A DNA stretch of 64,000 bases from CAG-533 sp022779465 (GCA_022779465.1 JALFTB010000001.1:12448-76447), one strand, 5' to 3'. Shown: positions 8,856-17,123, counted from the stretch's first letter. The notes: generated from the letters alone by a model not told the origin. Program-made: numbers and translations.

Positions 8856-9953
8856 TTAATTAAAAATAAATATTTGATTTAAATAATTAAATTTCCATTC
8901 TTTATATTCTAAAAGAAGATTTTCGCCATTGGCGTTATAACAATATAATTTGGTCCCAACAAGATAAAATACTTGGTTTTCATTCGATGATATTATTGAA
9001 GTTATTTTTTGATTACTTATTTTTATGTTATGATTATCAATTATTTGATATAGGTTATCATCAATTATTTTATAGTTATATGATTGGGCAAAAGTGAATG
9101 AAATATTTTTATTAATAACATCTTTTATACTTTGATTATTCCATTCTCCGTTTTCATAAATATCAATTTTGTCATTTTTTATTTTTACTTTTTTAATTTC
9201 TAATTTTTTAAAATTTAAGTAATATTCATTTTTATTTTTTTTATCAATAAAATATAGTTTGTTTTTAACTTCACCTAAATATAATAAATCGTAAGAAATT
9301 TCATAATCAAAACTAATATCATTTAATAATTGTTTTTCTGTATCAAAGATATACATTTTAGTAAAGTAATATTTTGAATCATAATCTGGTATTATTAAAT
9401 ATTTATCAATTTGATATGTATTTAAAGTTGAATAATTTTCATTATTAAATATCTTTATATTTTCATTATTGTTTTTATTTAAATTTATATAACCTTTATA
9501 ATTCCAAATTAGATAATTATAAGTATTATTATAAATATTAATTTTTTCATAAGTTTTAATTACTTTTTCTTCTTTTTTAGATTTAAAGTTTTTAACATAT
9601 AAATCATCATTAATTAAATGATAATCTTTTAAACCTTTTTTATCACTGCATAAAGTTTGTTTATTATTTTTGGATAAAATCATAAGACATGTATCTTTTT
9701 TGTCTTCTATTATTTTTACATCGGTTATTAATTTTCTTTTTTTAGAATATTCAGTTTTAATTATATATGGATATTCAATATTTTTATATTTTAATATAAA
9801 ATGATAATCATTGGTTGCTTTTTGATATTTTTCAGTTATATCAACTTTATTTATAGTGTAATTAACTTGATAATCTTTTGGAGTAGATGTGAAAATTACG
9901 AAAGTAATTACAAGAGATAATATAATAAATATCATTATATATAATTTTTTCAT
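8856..9953 (-). CDS. Uncharacterised membrane-anchored extracytoplasmic protein
   Basis: No family recognised. The 365-residue protein begins with a basic segment and one hydrophobic helix (about residues 4-22) without a lipobox Cys, so it is likely an N-terminally anchored exported protein. The rest is rich in Lys, Asn, Tyr and Ile with many short alternating strands ('YNYLIWNYKGYINL', 'KLYFIDKKNKNEYYL', 'NQVFYLVGTKLYCYN'), suggestive of a beta-propeller or repeated sheet fold. It lies between the PH-like and LysM genes, all on the same strand. A GATAAAATG-type start follows a weak SD. Confidence 0.5.
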   Translation of the reverse strand: MKKLYIMIFIILSLVITFVIFTSTPKDYQVNYTINKVDITEKYQKATNDYHFILKYKNIEYPYIIKTEYSKKRKLITDVKIIEDKKDTCLMILSKNNKQTLCSDKKGLKDYHLINDDLYVKNFKSKKEEKVIKTYEKINIYNNTYNYLIWNYKGYINLNKNNNENIKIFNNENYSTLNTYQIDKYLIIPDYDSKYYFTKMYIFDTEKQLLNDISFDYEISYDLLYLGEVKNKLYFIDKKNKNEYYLNFKKLEIKKVKIKNDKIDIYENGEWNNQSIKDVINKNISFTFAQSYNYKIIDDNLYQIIDNHNIKISNQKITSIISSNENQVFYLVGTKLYCYNANGENLLLEYKEWKFNYLNQIFIFN

Positions 9954-9971
9954 TTTATCACTACCTTTAAA

Positions 9972-9999
9972 AAAAAGAATTCGCTAAGAATTCTTTTTT
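9972..9999 (-). terminator. Terminator of the PH-like gene
   Basis: AAAAAGAATTC / GAATTCTTTTT hairpin with a 5-base loop, ending in a T-run on the minus strand. Confidence 0.8.
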
Positions 10000-10441
10000 A
10001 TTGTTCTTCAGTTTTTGAATAGAATTTCTTTTTAGCTTCTATCATAAATGAGGATATATTAATTTGGATTTCGCTCAATGCTTTTTTTGAGATGTTTGAA
10101 AAAATAATAGTCTCTTTCATAGTATCTATAGTTACTGTCCCCCAGATAATTCCAGCTGATACTTGCATATCATTATATAAATCTGGAGTTATTGTATTTA
10201 ACTTGTAACCAACTAGTATTCTATCTTGAGCTATCATAAGGCGATCCGTTGTTAATGCCAATACAGCTGTATCAAAAATAGCATCATGACTCGAATTGTT
10301 TTGAGCTGCGAATGCAAATAATACTTTTTCGTTGGGATTTAAATTTTGATCAATGATTGCACAATGTTTTTTTAATCTCCAACCGATTGTATTAGGATAT
10401 TTTTTTTTGAAATCTTTTACTAGTTCATATGTAGAAGCCAT
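9998..10441 (-). CDS. Bacterial PH-like (YokE-type) domain protein
   Basis: A 147-residue soluble protein. After a helical N-terminus ('WRLKKHCAIIDQNLNPNEKVLFAFAAQ') come strands resembling a bacterial PH domain, 'VLALTTDRLMIAQDRILVGYKLNTI' (about 77-101) and 'WGTVTIDTMKETIIFSNIS' (about 114-133), ending in a helix. The 'LALTTDRLMIA' strand-turn is characteristic of the YokE/bPH_3 group. No membrane segments. Biological role of this group is poorly known. It is immediately downstream of a membrane-anchored thioredoxin-like gene with a 14-bp gap, so probably co-transcribed. Confidence 0.6.
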   Translation of the reverse strand: MASTYELVKDFKKKYPNTIGWRLKKHCAIIDQNLNPNEKVLFAFAAQNNSSHDAIFDTAVLALTTDRLMIAQDRILVGYKLNTITPDLYNDMQVSAGIIWGTVTIDTMKETIIFSNISKKALSEIQINISSFMIEAKKKFYSKTEEQ

Positions 10442-10455
10442 TTAAATATTCCTTT

Positions 10456-11286
10456 CTATTTAATATTTCCAACTGATTGTAATTTTTTAATTAAATTAGT
10501 TTTGTTTGTAAATCCTGAAATACATCCAGTAACTTTTCCTTTTTTAGTTAAAAGTGTTAATGGAGTACCAAATCCATCAGAAAGTGATTGTTCACTACCA
10601 GTACTTGAACAAGATGCTGGAATTTTTAAATCTGATTTTAGAATTTTACTATATTCAGTTGAATCAAATGAATCTGAATCAATATAATAAATGTTTGCTT
10701 TATTTTCTGCAGCTACTTCATTATAGATAGGTTTAAATTTATTACACCAACTACATGTATTACGTCCTAAAACGATCATTGCTGGTTCTTTACTATCAAC
10801 CACTTTCATGAAAGCTTTATAAGTTGACACTGTTTTATAAGCTACTTCAGAATCATCTATTTTATTATTTACATATTTATCAACATATTTATTAATATTT
10901 GATTCATTTACTGCATCTTTAGTTACATAACGAATTTCATTGTTAACAGCAAATACGTAAACTTCACCTTCTTCAAATAATTTGTTAGTTTCTACTAATG
11001 CATCAATCTCTTCTCCAGATAACTTATCTACATTAACAGATGCTACTTCAATATCAGTTTCTTTCTTTAAATCAATTAAAGTATCTTTTACTTTATCATA
11101 TGAATCATTATCAGTATGACCAAAGTAAATTAATGTTAGATTTTGAGCTTCAGTAACAGCTTTTTTAAATTCTTCATAATTATAAGTTGTTACTTTATGT
11201 CCATTAACAAAGTTAACTATAATTGGAATTAATAGAATAATAACAATTAGAACAGGTATAATCCAACTCTTAATTTTTTCTTTCAT
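10456..11286 (-). CDS. Membrane-anchored tandem thioredoxin-fold protein
   Basis: 276 residues with an N-terminal membrane helix (about 8-28), followed by two thioredoxin-like domains facing outward. The first (about 35-135) has the fold pattern but no CxxC and is probably structural. The second (about 145-270) carries the redox motif 'CSWC' (about residues 180-183) and a later Cys pair region ('PASCSS', 'VTGC'). It likely reduces or isomerises disulphides of exported proteins, as inferred from fold and topology. Good SD (AGGAGG) upstream. Probably the first gene of a two-gene unit with the PH-like gene. Confidence 0.75.
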   Translation of the reverse strand: MKEKIKSWIIPVLIVIILLIPIIVNFVNGHKVTTYNYEEFKKAVTEAQNLTLIYFGHTDNDSYDKVKDTLIDLKKETDIEVASVNVDKLSGEEIDALVETNKLFEEGEVYVFAVNNEIRYVTKDAVNESNINKYVDKYVNNKIDDSEVAYKTVSTYKAFMKVVDSKEPAMIVLGRNTCSWCNKFKPIYNEVAAENKANIYYIDSDSFDSTEYSKILKSDLKIPASCSSTGSEQSLSDGFGTPLTLLTKKGKVTGCISGFTNKTNLIKKLQSVGNIK

Positions 11287-11355
11287 TATATTTACCTCCT
11301 TATGAATATTTTATCTTTTTTTTTAGCAATAATCAATTATTATTGAGTATTTTCT

Positions 11356-12204
11356 TTATTTTGTAAGGTATTTATTAATTGTTGAAATTATTTCTTTAGT
11401 ATCATTTTGACCTAGGGTATATAATGAACTTAATTTCTTCTTATTTTTTTCAATATGTTTTACTTTTAGATCTTGTGATGGTCTTATAAATATAATCTCA
11501 TGGTTATTAGCTTTCTTTTCGATATATTTGATTGTTTCATTGTACATTGATGGTCTATTAGAAAGTGCTTTAATAAATTTAGGATATTTTTTATAAAATA
11601 TTTTTGATGGTTGTGGTTTATATTGTTTTTTATATCCTTCTGGTCTAGTTCCAACTACAATTATTTTATTAAACCCCAATTTTTCCATGTATTTAATGGG
11701 AATGCTATCTCCGGTTGCTCCATCTAAATAGTAGTTATTATTAATTTTTACGGGTTTTGAAACATATTGCATTGAGCCTGATGCTCTTAAGTATTCCATT
11801 TGATTTTGGTCATTTAAATCAGTTAATTCTTGATATTCTGGAGTACCTGTTAATAAGTTTGTAACTACTACATAGAATTTTGTTTTGTTATTTTTGAATG
11901 CTTGGTAGTCAAATTTATCTAATTCATTTACTAATTTATCGAAACAAAAGCTTTTATTCATGATATTGCCTGTAGTTAAATATGAATATAAACCAATATA
12001 TTCTTTATCATTTATGTATTTCATATTATAACGATATGCTCTTCCTTTTTGATTTGATTTATAATTGATACCAAATAATGCTCCGGCTGATACACCTATT
12101 ATGGCGTCAAATTTTATGTTGTTTTGCATTAATGTATCTAGAACTCCAGCTGTATATATGCCACGCATTGCACCGCCTTCAAGTACTAAACATGTTTTAT
12201 TCAT
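11356..12204 (-). CDS. Patatin-like phospholipase family protein
   Basis: Serine lipid hydrolase of the RssA/YlbK/patatin group. The oxyanion-hole motif 'GGAMRGIYTAG' (about residues 10-20), nucleophile elbow 'GVSAGA' (about 38-43) and catalytic Asp motif 'DGATGD' (about 163-168) are all present, giving an intact Ser-Asp dyad. The 282-residue length fits the cytosolic bacterial members. There is no signal peptide. It follows the tmRNA gene on the same strand but is separated by that gene's terminator. The substrate is unknown. Confidence 0.88.
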   Translation of the reverse strand: MNKTCLVLEGGAMRGIYTAGVLDTLMQNNIKFDAIIGVSAGALFGINYKSNQKGRAYRYNMKYINDKEYIGLYSYLTTGNIMNKSFCFDKLVNELDKFDYQAFKNNKTKFYVVVTNLLTGTPEYQELTDLNDQNQMEYLRASGSMQYVSKPVKINNNYYLDGATGDSIPIKYMEKLGFNKIIVVGTRPEGYKKQYKPQPSKIFYKKYPKFIKALSNRPSMYNETIKYIEKKANNHEIIFIRPSQDLKVKHIEKNKKKLSSLYTLGQNDTKEIISTINKYLTK

Positions 12205-12221
12205 ATTTACCCTTCTTTCTA

Positions 12222-12245
12222 TAAAAAAAACTAGCTATGCTAGTT
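12222..12245 (-). terminator. Terminator of tmRNA
   Basis: AACTAGC / GCTAGTT stem with a 3-base loop and eight T residues on the minus strand, 11 bp past the encoded CCA. Confidence 0.85.
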
Positions 12246-12255
12246 AATAACATTA

Positions 12256-12613
12256 TGGTGGAGCCGAGCAGAATTGAACTGCTGTCCAAAATACTTCCAT
12301 AGTACAATCTACAAGTTTAGATAATTTGTTATTTCACTAGTAGGAAGAAAACTATCTAAATTACTACTAGCTAAGCTTTAAAATTTTCGTTAAACAAACT
12401 AAGCAATCTATTTAATATAATCTACTATTATGAACCAATTTAAAACTCTGTAGATTTAGTCTTAAACCAGTGCTCCGTGCCAACTATTAGGCAAATGCTA
12501 GAGCTGTATTATAATTTGTTTTGTCAGTTATTTTAACTGTTTTGCTATTTAGGATAGCAACCACTTGCATGTAAAACAGAATATATATTTTGTCGAAACC
12601 AAAAAACGGCCCC
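12256..12613 (-). ncRNA. ssrA: tmRNA (transfer-messenger RNA)
   Basis: Rescues stalled ribosomes by trans-translation. The 5' end GGGGCCG pairs with CGGCTCC near the encoded ACCA 3' end. The tRNA-like domain shows 'GGTTTCGAC' at the 5' side and a T arm 'GCAGTTCAATTCTGC'. The tag reading frame runs from about 12525 to a TAA at 12487 and would encode DKTNYNTALAFA, with the typical ALA-type degron end. Aligned to B. subtilis, the resume codon would be GAC (Asp) where most bacteria have Ala; the exact resume point is an inference. Length is about 358 nt. Confidence 0.95.
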
Positions 12614-12622
12614 GTGTCTAAT

Positions 12623-12651
12623 ATATTAACATATTTGGAGTCGTTTATCAA
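12623..12651 (-). promoter_or_regulatory. Promoter of tmRNA
   Basis: Minus strand TTGATA (12651-12646), 17-bp spacer, TAATAT (12628-12623), about 10 bp before the mature 5' end; it overlaps the divIC stop codon. Confidence 0.65.
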
Positions 12652-12941
12652 TTATCTTTAAATTTTAAAATTATTTCGCCATCTTTAGATAGCATGAATT
12701 TTTCACGAGCGTATTTAGCAACATAGTTTGGATCTTGTAGTTTAGTTATTGCACTGTTTAGTTCTTCTTCTTCTTTTAGTAATGCTGTATATGAATCTTC
12801 TAATTCTTTAGTTTGTTTACGATTTGATAAAATGTCTGACCAGCAATTATAAGAAAATACAGCTAAGTAAGAAATAACAATAACAATTAATAATGACCAA
12901 ATCATGATACGTCTTTTATCTTTTTTTGTTAATTTACTCAT
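12648..12941 (-). CDS. divIC: Septum formation initiator DivIC/FtsB family
   Basis: Divisome protein that works with FtsL and DivIB at the division site to activate septal peptidoglycan synthesis. 97 residues: cytoplasmic basic N-terminus ('KLTKKDKRRIM'), one membrane helix (about 12-34), an extracytoplasmic coiled coil (about 38-68, 'KQTKELEDSYTALLKEEEELNSAI') and the family end motif 'DPNYVAKYAREKFMLSKDGEI'. I start at the ATG 8 bases after GGAGAG rather than at a GTG three codons upstream. Order yabP-yabQ-divIC is the same as in Bacillus. Confidence 0.9.
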   Translation of the reverse strand: MSKLTKKDKRRIMIWSLLIVIVISYLAVFSYNCWSDILSNRKQTKELEDSYTALLKEEEELNSAITKLQDPNYVAKYAREKFMLSKDGEIILKFKDN

Positions 12942-12994
12942 GACAAACACTCTCCGTATTATGATTATATCATTTTTTTGATTTTTTGAATTAA

Positions 12995-13237
12995 TTAATT
13001 TTTGACTTTACGCTTTTTTGGTAAAATTTTACACTTATTATTTAATAAGTATCCTAATATCAATGATATTTTTAATATATAATTTATAGTTCCATCATTT
13101 AATAAGTAAATTATATAAATATATAGAATTGTATGTATGACTGTTGTTATTAACATTTTAAAATTATTTAATTTTGATATATATAAATAGAAATATCCAA
13201 ATATAAAAGATATTAATATTAAAAATAACTGTTTCAT
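12995..13237 (-). CDS. yabQ: YabQ-like spore cortex biosynthesis membrane protein
   Basis: An 80-residue protein with about three membrane helices (2-20, 27-47, 51-66) and a very basic C-terminal tail ('KCKILPKKRKVKN'). Sequence alone is weak evidence, but topology and its place, overlapping yabP by 4 bases and followed by divIC, match yabQ of Bacillus. There YabP and YabQ are mother-cell proteins in the outer forespore membrane needed for cortex formation. It is shorter than the Bacillus protein. Confidence 0.65.
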   Translation of the reverse strand: MKQLFLILISFIFGYFYLYISKLNNFKMLITTVIHTILYIYIIYLLNDGTINYILKISLILGYLLNNKCKILPKKRKVKN

Positions 13238-13515
13238 TTAAATAATTTTACTAATAAACTATTTTCTTTTTGAGATACCTCATTATATGAAAAACTATTT
13301 ATTTTACCTTTTATAGATACATTACCATCTATTGTATCTAATTTTATTATTTCTAGGTTTTCACCTTTAATTATGATATTGCCCATAATTGATTCCAGAT
13401 TGAATTCTTTGTCATCAAAATTAATTATTTTTTTAATTCCACTTATAATAATATTTTTGCGATCATTTAATTTAACAACATGTGTAAATGATGGTACATC
13501 GATTAGTTTATCCAT
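13234..13515 (-). CDS. yabP: Spore cortex protein YabP
   Basis: 93-residue YabP-family protein. The family pattern is clear: 'HVVKLNDRKNIIISGIKKIINFDDKEFNLESIMGNIIIKGENLEIIKLD' style strands, with 'L.DR..+.++G+..+..FD...+.L.+..G.+.IKG..L.I..L' and the end 'GNVSIKGKINSFSY'. Required for spore cortex assembly in B. subtilis, under mother-cell sigma control. Its AGGAGG SD forms the 3' arm of a terminator-like hairpin that follows spoVG. It overlaps yabQ by four bases (translational coupling likely). Confidence 0.88.
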   Translation of the reverse strand: MDKLIDVPSFTHVVKLNDRKNIIISGIKKIINFDDKEFNLESIMGNIIIKGENLEIIKLDTIDGNVSIKGKINSFSYNEVSQKENSLLVKLFK

Positions 13516-13550
13516 AAAAAAGCCTCCTATTAATTAATAATATGAGGCTA
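13515..13550 (-). terminator. Terminator-like hairpin whose 3' arm is the yabP ribosome-binding site
   Basis: Minus strand AGCCTC (13549-13544) pairs with GAGGCT (13526-13521), followed by six T residues and the yabP ATG. The AGGAGG SD of yabP is in the 3' arm, so the element could end spoVG transcription and also mask yabP translation. Confidence 0.6.
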
Positions 13551-13567
13551 ATCTATTAATATGACAA

Positions 13568-13825
13568 TTAAGCTGCTTTATTGTATTCTTCAATAATAGC
13601 GTCTTCAAATTGTTTACGAACATCTGGATTAATTGGATGAGCAATGTCTCTATATCCGCCTGTTGCAGTTTTTCTACTAGGCATAGCTATAAACAAACCG
13701 TTGTCTCCTTCTATAACTCTAATGTCGTGTACAGCAAATGCATCGTCTAGTAATACAGAAGCAATTCCTTTCATACGAGAGCCTTCTTTTTCAACTTTTC
13801 TAACGCTAACAGATGTAATTTTCAT
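13568..13825 (-). CDS. spoVG: Septation/regulatory protein SpoVG
   Basis: Small nucleic-acid-binding regulator affecting sporulation, septation and many surface traits in Firmicutes. 85 residues, with the invariant core 'FAVHDIRVIEGDNGLFIAMPSRKT' (split over about 30-53) and 'DIAHPINPDVRKQFEDAI' (about 61-78). The start is the ATG six bases after GGAGTG; an upstream in-frame GTG is part of that SD. Location between veg and yabP matches Bacillus-like synteny, although ispE, purR and yabJ are missing between. Confidence 0.96.
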   Translation of the reverse strand: MKITSVSVRKVEKEGSRMKGIASVLLDDAFAVHDIRVIEGDNGLFIAMPSRKTATGGYRDIAHPINPDVRKQFEDAIIEEYNKAA

Positions 13826-13898
13826 AACATTCACTCCTTCTATTATACTGTCTTAGTTAATTTAATTTTAATCTATTGTTCAACAAATTGCAATATAT

Positions 13899-14111
13899 TT
13901 ATGATAAAAAGTTTATTATAATATCTTTACTTAAAATATCTGAGTACGAATAACTCTTTTTTTCTATACCATTAGATACTATAAATACATGACTATAACA
14001 TTCTGATATGTAGCCATAAAATATTTCATTTCTGTTTCTATTTTCTCTTGATGTAACTTTTATTTCTTGATTTAAATGATTTCTTATATTTGTTTTAATT
14101 GATTCAATCAT
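13899..14111 (-). CDS. veg: Veg protein
   Basis: 70-residue small protein of the Veg family, implicated in B. subtilis in biofilm gene expression and spore outgrowth. The pattern 'IRNHLNQEIKVTSRENRNRNEIFYGYISECYSHVFIV' matches Veg ('G..+..++++GR+K..+..G.+.E.YP..F+V'), and the end 'SYSYSDILSKDI' matches the family's 'SYSYSDVLT' box. It overlaps yabG by 4 bases (ATGA). Slightly shorter than the 86-residue Bacillus protein. Confidence 0.88.
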   Translation of the reverse strand: MIESIKTNIRNHLNQEIKVTSRENRNRNEIFYGYISECYSHVFIVSNGIEKKSYSYSDILSKDIIINFLS

Positions 14112-14881
14112 CTTGGATACCCCACATACATAAGTCCATTACAAACAACTCCTCCCATTCCATCGGAACCATATTTGGTTTTATTTAAAAGTTCAATTAA
14201 ATCTATTGTTTTCATTTTGTCGGTTAAAGCAATTGATGAAGCTATTATGGCAGGATCTAAAGCATGAATATTTACTCTTTTGGGACTAGATGCAAAATTT
14301 GCTCCACATTTAATTAATTCTTCATAATCGCTTTGACATGCACCAGCAATTATTATTAACTTGTCATGGTTTTTTTCATATTTTCTTGCTTTTTTAACTG
14401 ATTCACAAAAATATTTTGAATTACGATAATTATTTAAATTTGTTTTAGAACCTTTCTTTGGATAATATGCATCATGACCAGTTATTATGACAATGTCAGG
14501 ATTACATTCTAATAAATATTTATTGATTTTATTTGGTAATTCTTCTTCACTTACAACTTTTCCAAAAGCTTTTAAATTGTTTTGTTTATAATAATTTAGA
14601 CATCTATTTAAATATTCTTCGTCACCATCGCAATGTAAAATTTTGGCTGGCATATAAAAGTATTCATTGCGATCTAAATTGTCATTATTGGTAACTTTGT
14701 ATTCAAAATTATCTTTGCGATTTTCTGTATATAAAACTAAATCTTCAATCGGACTATCTGCATATAATCTGACATTTTCACCTTTTAAATAACAAACTCC
14801 ATCTTTTATGTTTAAAATTTTAAATATTGTATCGTTATTATAACTTTTTCTTGTTACATAGTCGCCTTTTTTAAAGTTCAT
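14108..14881 (-). CDS. yabG: Sporulation-specific protease YabG
   Basis: Cysteine protease made in the mother cell that processes spore coat proteins. 257 residues: N-terminal SH3-like barrel ('FKKGDYVTRKSYNNDTIFKI'), then the catalytic region with 'KILHCDGDEEYLNRCLNYY' (about 80-98), 'PDIVIITGHDAYY' (about 131-143) and 'AGACQSDYEELIKCGANFASSPKRVNIHALDP' in the C-terminal half. These His and Cys positions are conserved in YabG. The ATG used here follows AAGGTGG; a GTG three codons earlier overlaps the SD. Located between ksgA and veg as in B. subtilis. Confidence 0.93.
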   Translation of the reverse strand: MNFKKGDYVTRKSYNNDTIFKILNIKDGVCYLKGENVRLYADSPIEDLVLYTENRKDNFEYKVTNNDNLDRNEYFYMPAKILHCDGDEEYLNRCLNYYKQNNLKAFGKVVSEEELPNKINKYLLECNPDIVIITGHDAYYPKKGSKTNLNNYRNSKYFCESVKKARKYEKNHDKLIIIAGACQSDYEELIKCGANFASSPKRVNIHALDPAIIASSIALTDKMKTIDLIELLNKTKYGSDGMGGVVCNGLMYVGYPR

Positions 14882-14909
14882 AGTTACCACCTTAATTAAT
14901 ATTTATGCA

Positions 14910-14937
14910 AAAAAAAAGCAAATATTATTGCTTTAGT
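14910..14937 (-). terminator. Terminator of ksgA
   Basis: AAAGCAA / TTTGCTTT stem, then nine T residues on the minus strand; it overlaps the ksgA stop and separates it from yabG. Confidence 0.8.
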
Positions 14938-15707
14938 TTATTTGATATTTCAATATATACTTCTATTGGTATTTCTTCGGCACGATTATTTAGAGAATAG
15001 CCATTGGCTTCTAATACCGGAGAGATTATATCTAAATTAAAGTTTTTTAAATTGTTTCTTAAATTTTTTCTTTTAAATTGGAATGCTGATTCAATTAAGT
15101 TATTAAAAATATTAAAATCTGTTTTCTCTTTATTATTTGGAGTTAATTTAATAATTGCACTGTCAACATTTGGTCTTGGATAAAAACAATTTTTACTTAC
15201 ATTAAATAATTTTTTTATGTCATAAAAATAATTAAGAAGTACGGTGATATAACCATAGTCCTTTGTTTTGGGCTTAGCTGATAATCGATCTGCTACTTCT
15301 TTTTGAACCATTAATACTAGTCCTTGAGGATTTATATTAGCAAAAGTAATCTTTTTTATAATCGGAGTGGTTATATAATATGGGATGTTAGCTATTACAT
15401 ATAGATTTTCATATTTGATGGTAGATAAATCGGCTGTTAAATCAGCTTCTAAAAAGTCTTTAAAGAATATTTGGGTTTTCTCATTTTTAATGGATTCTAA
15501 TTGTTCTTGAAGAGATTTATCTATTTCATAACAGATAATATTACAATTATATTTTTGAAGCCATTTTGTTAAATTACCACTTCCGGGTCCCACTTCAATA
15601 ATTAAATCATTTGGATTAGGACTTATTGATTTATATATTTTTTGTAATATGCCTTGATCATTTAAAAAATTTTGTCCATATTTCTTTTTAAAAATGTGTT
15701 CTTTCAT
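14925..15707 (-). CDS. ksgA: 16S rRNA (adenine1518/1519-N6)-dimethyltransferase
   Basis: Dimethylates two adjacent adenines in helix 45 of 16S rRNA late in 30S assembly. SAM-binding 'EVGPGSGNLT' (about residues 38-47), acidic 'CYEIDKSL' and catalytic 'NIPYYITTPI' (NLPY-type motif, about 110-119) are present, as is the C-terminal helical domain with 'FYPRPNVDSAIIKL' and 'FQFKRKNLRNNL'. 260 residues. The rnmV (RNase M5) gene that normally precedes ksgA in Bacillus is not here. Confidence 0.96.
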   Translation of the reverse strand: MKEHIFKKKYGQNFLNDQGILQKIYKSISPNPNDLIIEVGPGSGNLTKWLQKYNCNIICYEIDKSLQEQLESIKNEKTQIFFKDFLEADLTADLSTIKYENLYVIANIPYYITTPIIKKITFANINPQGLVLMVQKEVADRLSAKPKTKDYGYITVLLNYFYDIKKLFNVSKNCFYPRPNVDSAIIKLTPNNKEKTDFNIFNNLIESAFQFKRKNLRNNLKNFNLDIISPVLEANGYSLNNRAEEIPIEVYIEISNKLKQ

Positions 15708-15733
15708 ATTAATCACATTAATAGTTTATCATA

Positions 15734-15758
15734 AAAAAAAGATAGTTTAAACTATCTT
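15734..15758 (-). terminator. Terminator of the 3D-domain gene
   Basis: AAGATAGTTT / AAACTATCTT inverted repeat, then a T-run on the minus strand, overlapping the gene's 3' end. Confidence 0.75.
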
Positions 15759-16279
15759 GTATATCCGAATCTTAAAATATTGTATGATATGTCTCTTCTA
15801 CCAACTGATGTTAATGCTTCTTGTTGTGATGCCACTAGTAAATCTAACGCCGTTCCGGTTACGCCTCTATCTAGAACAATAGCGGTAACTGGTGCATTGT
15901 TTAAATTAAATTGAACTATTGAACCACATGGAAGGCTTCTTGATGAAGCGACGATTCTAACTGTACCATAATCTTTATCATTATAGGTAGTAATTCTATC
16001 TGTTAAAACATTTTGTCCAGTGCATCCTAATGTACCACCACATAATGGGCAATCAGCTGCATAACCAGTTAAGACTCCATTATATGTATCTTTAGGAGCA
16101 TATAAATCATTTTTTTGAATTTCTTCAATTTTAACTGACATTGCATGTAAATCAAGGGTTTTATTTAAATTGTCGTTTGTACTTTTTAATTCAGATTGTG
16201 GAATACAAACTGATGGAAAAGATAAAATTGTTATTGTTATAATAAATAGTCTAATATATTTGAAAATTTTTCTTTTCAT
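15752..16279 (-). CDS. Exported 3D-domain protein (YabE/stationary-phase survival type)
   Basis: 175 residues with an N-terminal signal or anchor helix (about 9-27) and a C-terminal 3D domain, a double-psi barrel fold related to MltA-type lytic transglycosylases. Three conserved Asp motifs: 'GVLTGYAADCPLCGGTLGCTG', 'RIVASSRSLPCGSIVQF', 'VLDRGVTGTALDLLV'. The domain also has the paired Cys seen in many members. It occupies the yabE position between tatD and ksgA, but lacks the G5 and DUF348 domains of YabE (437 aa), so it is a short form. Probable muralytic role at the cell surface. Confidence 0.85.
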   Translation of the reverse strand: MKRKIFKYIRLFIITITILSFPSVCIPQSELKSTNDNLNKTLDLHAMSVKIEEIQKNDLYAPKDTYNGVLTGYAADCPLCGGTLGCTGQNVLTDRITTYNDKDYGTVRIVASSRSLPCGSIVQFNLNNAPVTAIVLDRGVTGTALDLLVASQQEALTSVGRRDISYNILRFGYTR

Positions 16280-16309
16280 AACTTATGCTCCATATCTTTT
16301 TTCATTGTA

Positions 16310-17068
16310 TCATGTTTGGGTTTTTATGTCAAAAATATCATTGAAATTTGATTCTAAGATGTTTTCAACTTTTTCAGGAGATAAACTATATATTTCACAT
16401 ATTTTCTTTTCGATTATATTTAAATTCAAAGGTTCATTTATGGTTCCCCTCAATGGTGCTGGAGATAAATAAGGTGAATCGGTTTCTAAAAGAATGTTTT
16501 CTATGTTGATTTTAGATAAGGTTTGCGGCAAATTAGAATTTTTAAATGTTACTACTCCACCTATTCCTAATTTGAATCCCAGTTTTATAAATTCTGTTGC
16601 TGTTTCAAGACTGCCAGAAAAACAATGAATTATTCCTTTATTATGATGTCGTTTTAATATCTTAAGTAAATCGTCAGTAGCATTACGATTGTGAATTATT
16701 ACTGGCAAATTATTATTTTCTGCTAAAGTTAAAAAGTAATCTAATAATTTAATTTGTTCTTCTTTGTTTTGGTCATTATGATAATAGTCTAAACCTATTT
16801 CTCCGATAGCAATTATACCTTTAGTATTGATGTTTTGGGTAATATAATCTAATTCTTTATCTAAATTTAAACTTATATTATCAGGATGAATTCCTAAGGC
16901 TCCATAAACATTTTGATTATTTATGAGTTTTAAAACTTCTTCGTTACTTATTTGATTGTATCCATTTATAATTATTCTTTTTATATTCGAAGATGATAAA
17001 TTATCAATTATTGATTGAGGATTATAATATTCTGTAGAAAGAATATGACAATGTGTATCTGTTAACAT
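16310..17068 (-). CDS. tatD: TatD-family metal-dependent deoxyribonuclease
   Basis: TIM-barrel metallohydrolase, an exonuclease or quality-control nuclease. Metal-binding motifs are present in order: 'TDTHCHI' (about 3-9), 'IGEIGLDYY' (about 88-96), 'IIHNRNA' (about 124-130), 'IIHCFSG' (about 147-153) and 'LLETDSPYLSP' (about 200-210). 252 residues, normal length. It is downstream of metG as in B. subtilis (metS-yabD). Confidence 0.95.
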   Translation of the reverse strand: MLTDTHCHILSTEYYNPQSIIDNLSSSNIKRIIINGYNQISNEEVLKLINNQNVYGALGIHPDNISLNLDKELDYITQNINTKGIIAIGEIGLDYYHNDQNKEEQIKLLDYFLTLAENNNLPVIIHNRNATDDLLKILKRHHNKGIIHCFSGSLETATEFIKLGFKLGIGGVVTFKNSNLPQTLSKINIENILLETDSPYLSPAPLRGTINEPLNLNIIEKKICEIYSLSPEKVENILESNFNDIFDIKTQT

Positions 17069-17094
17069 TTAACATCACCTTATTTTAGTATAAA

Positions 17095-17123
17095 TTAAAA
17101 AGCATCTTATAACAAGATACTTT
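17095..17123 (-). terminator. Terminator of metG
   Basis: AAGTATCTT / AAGATGCTT stem with a G-U pair and a T-run on the minus strand. Confidence 0.75.
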
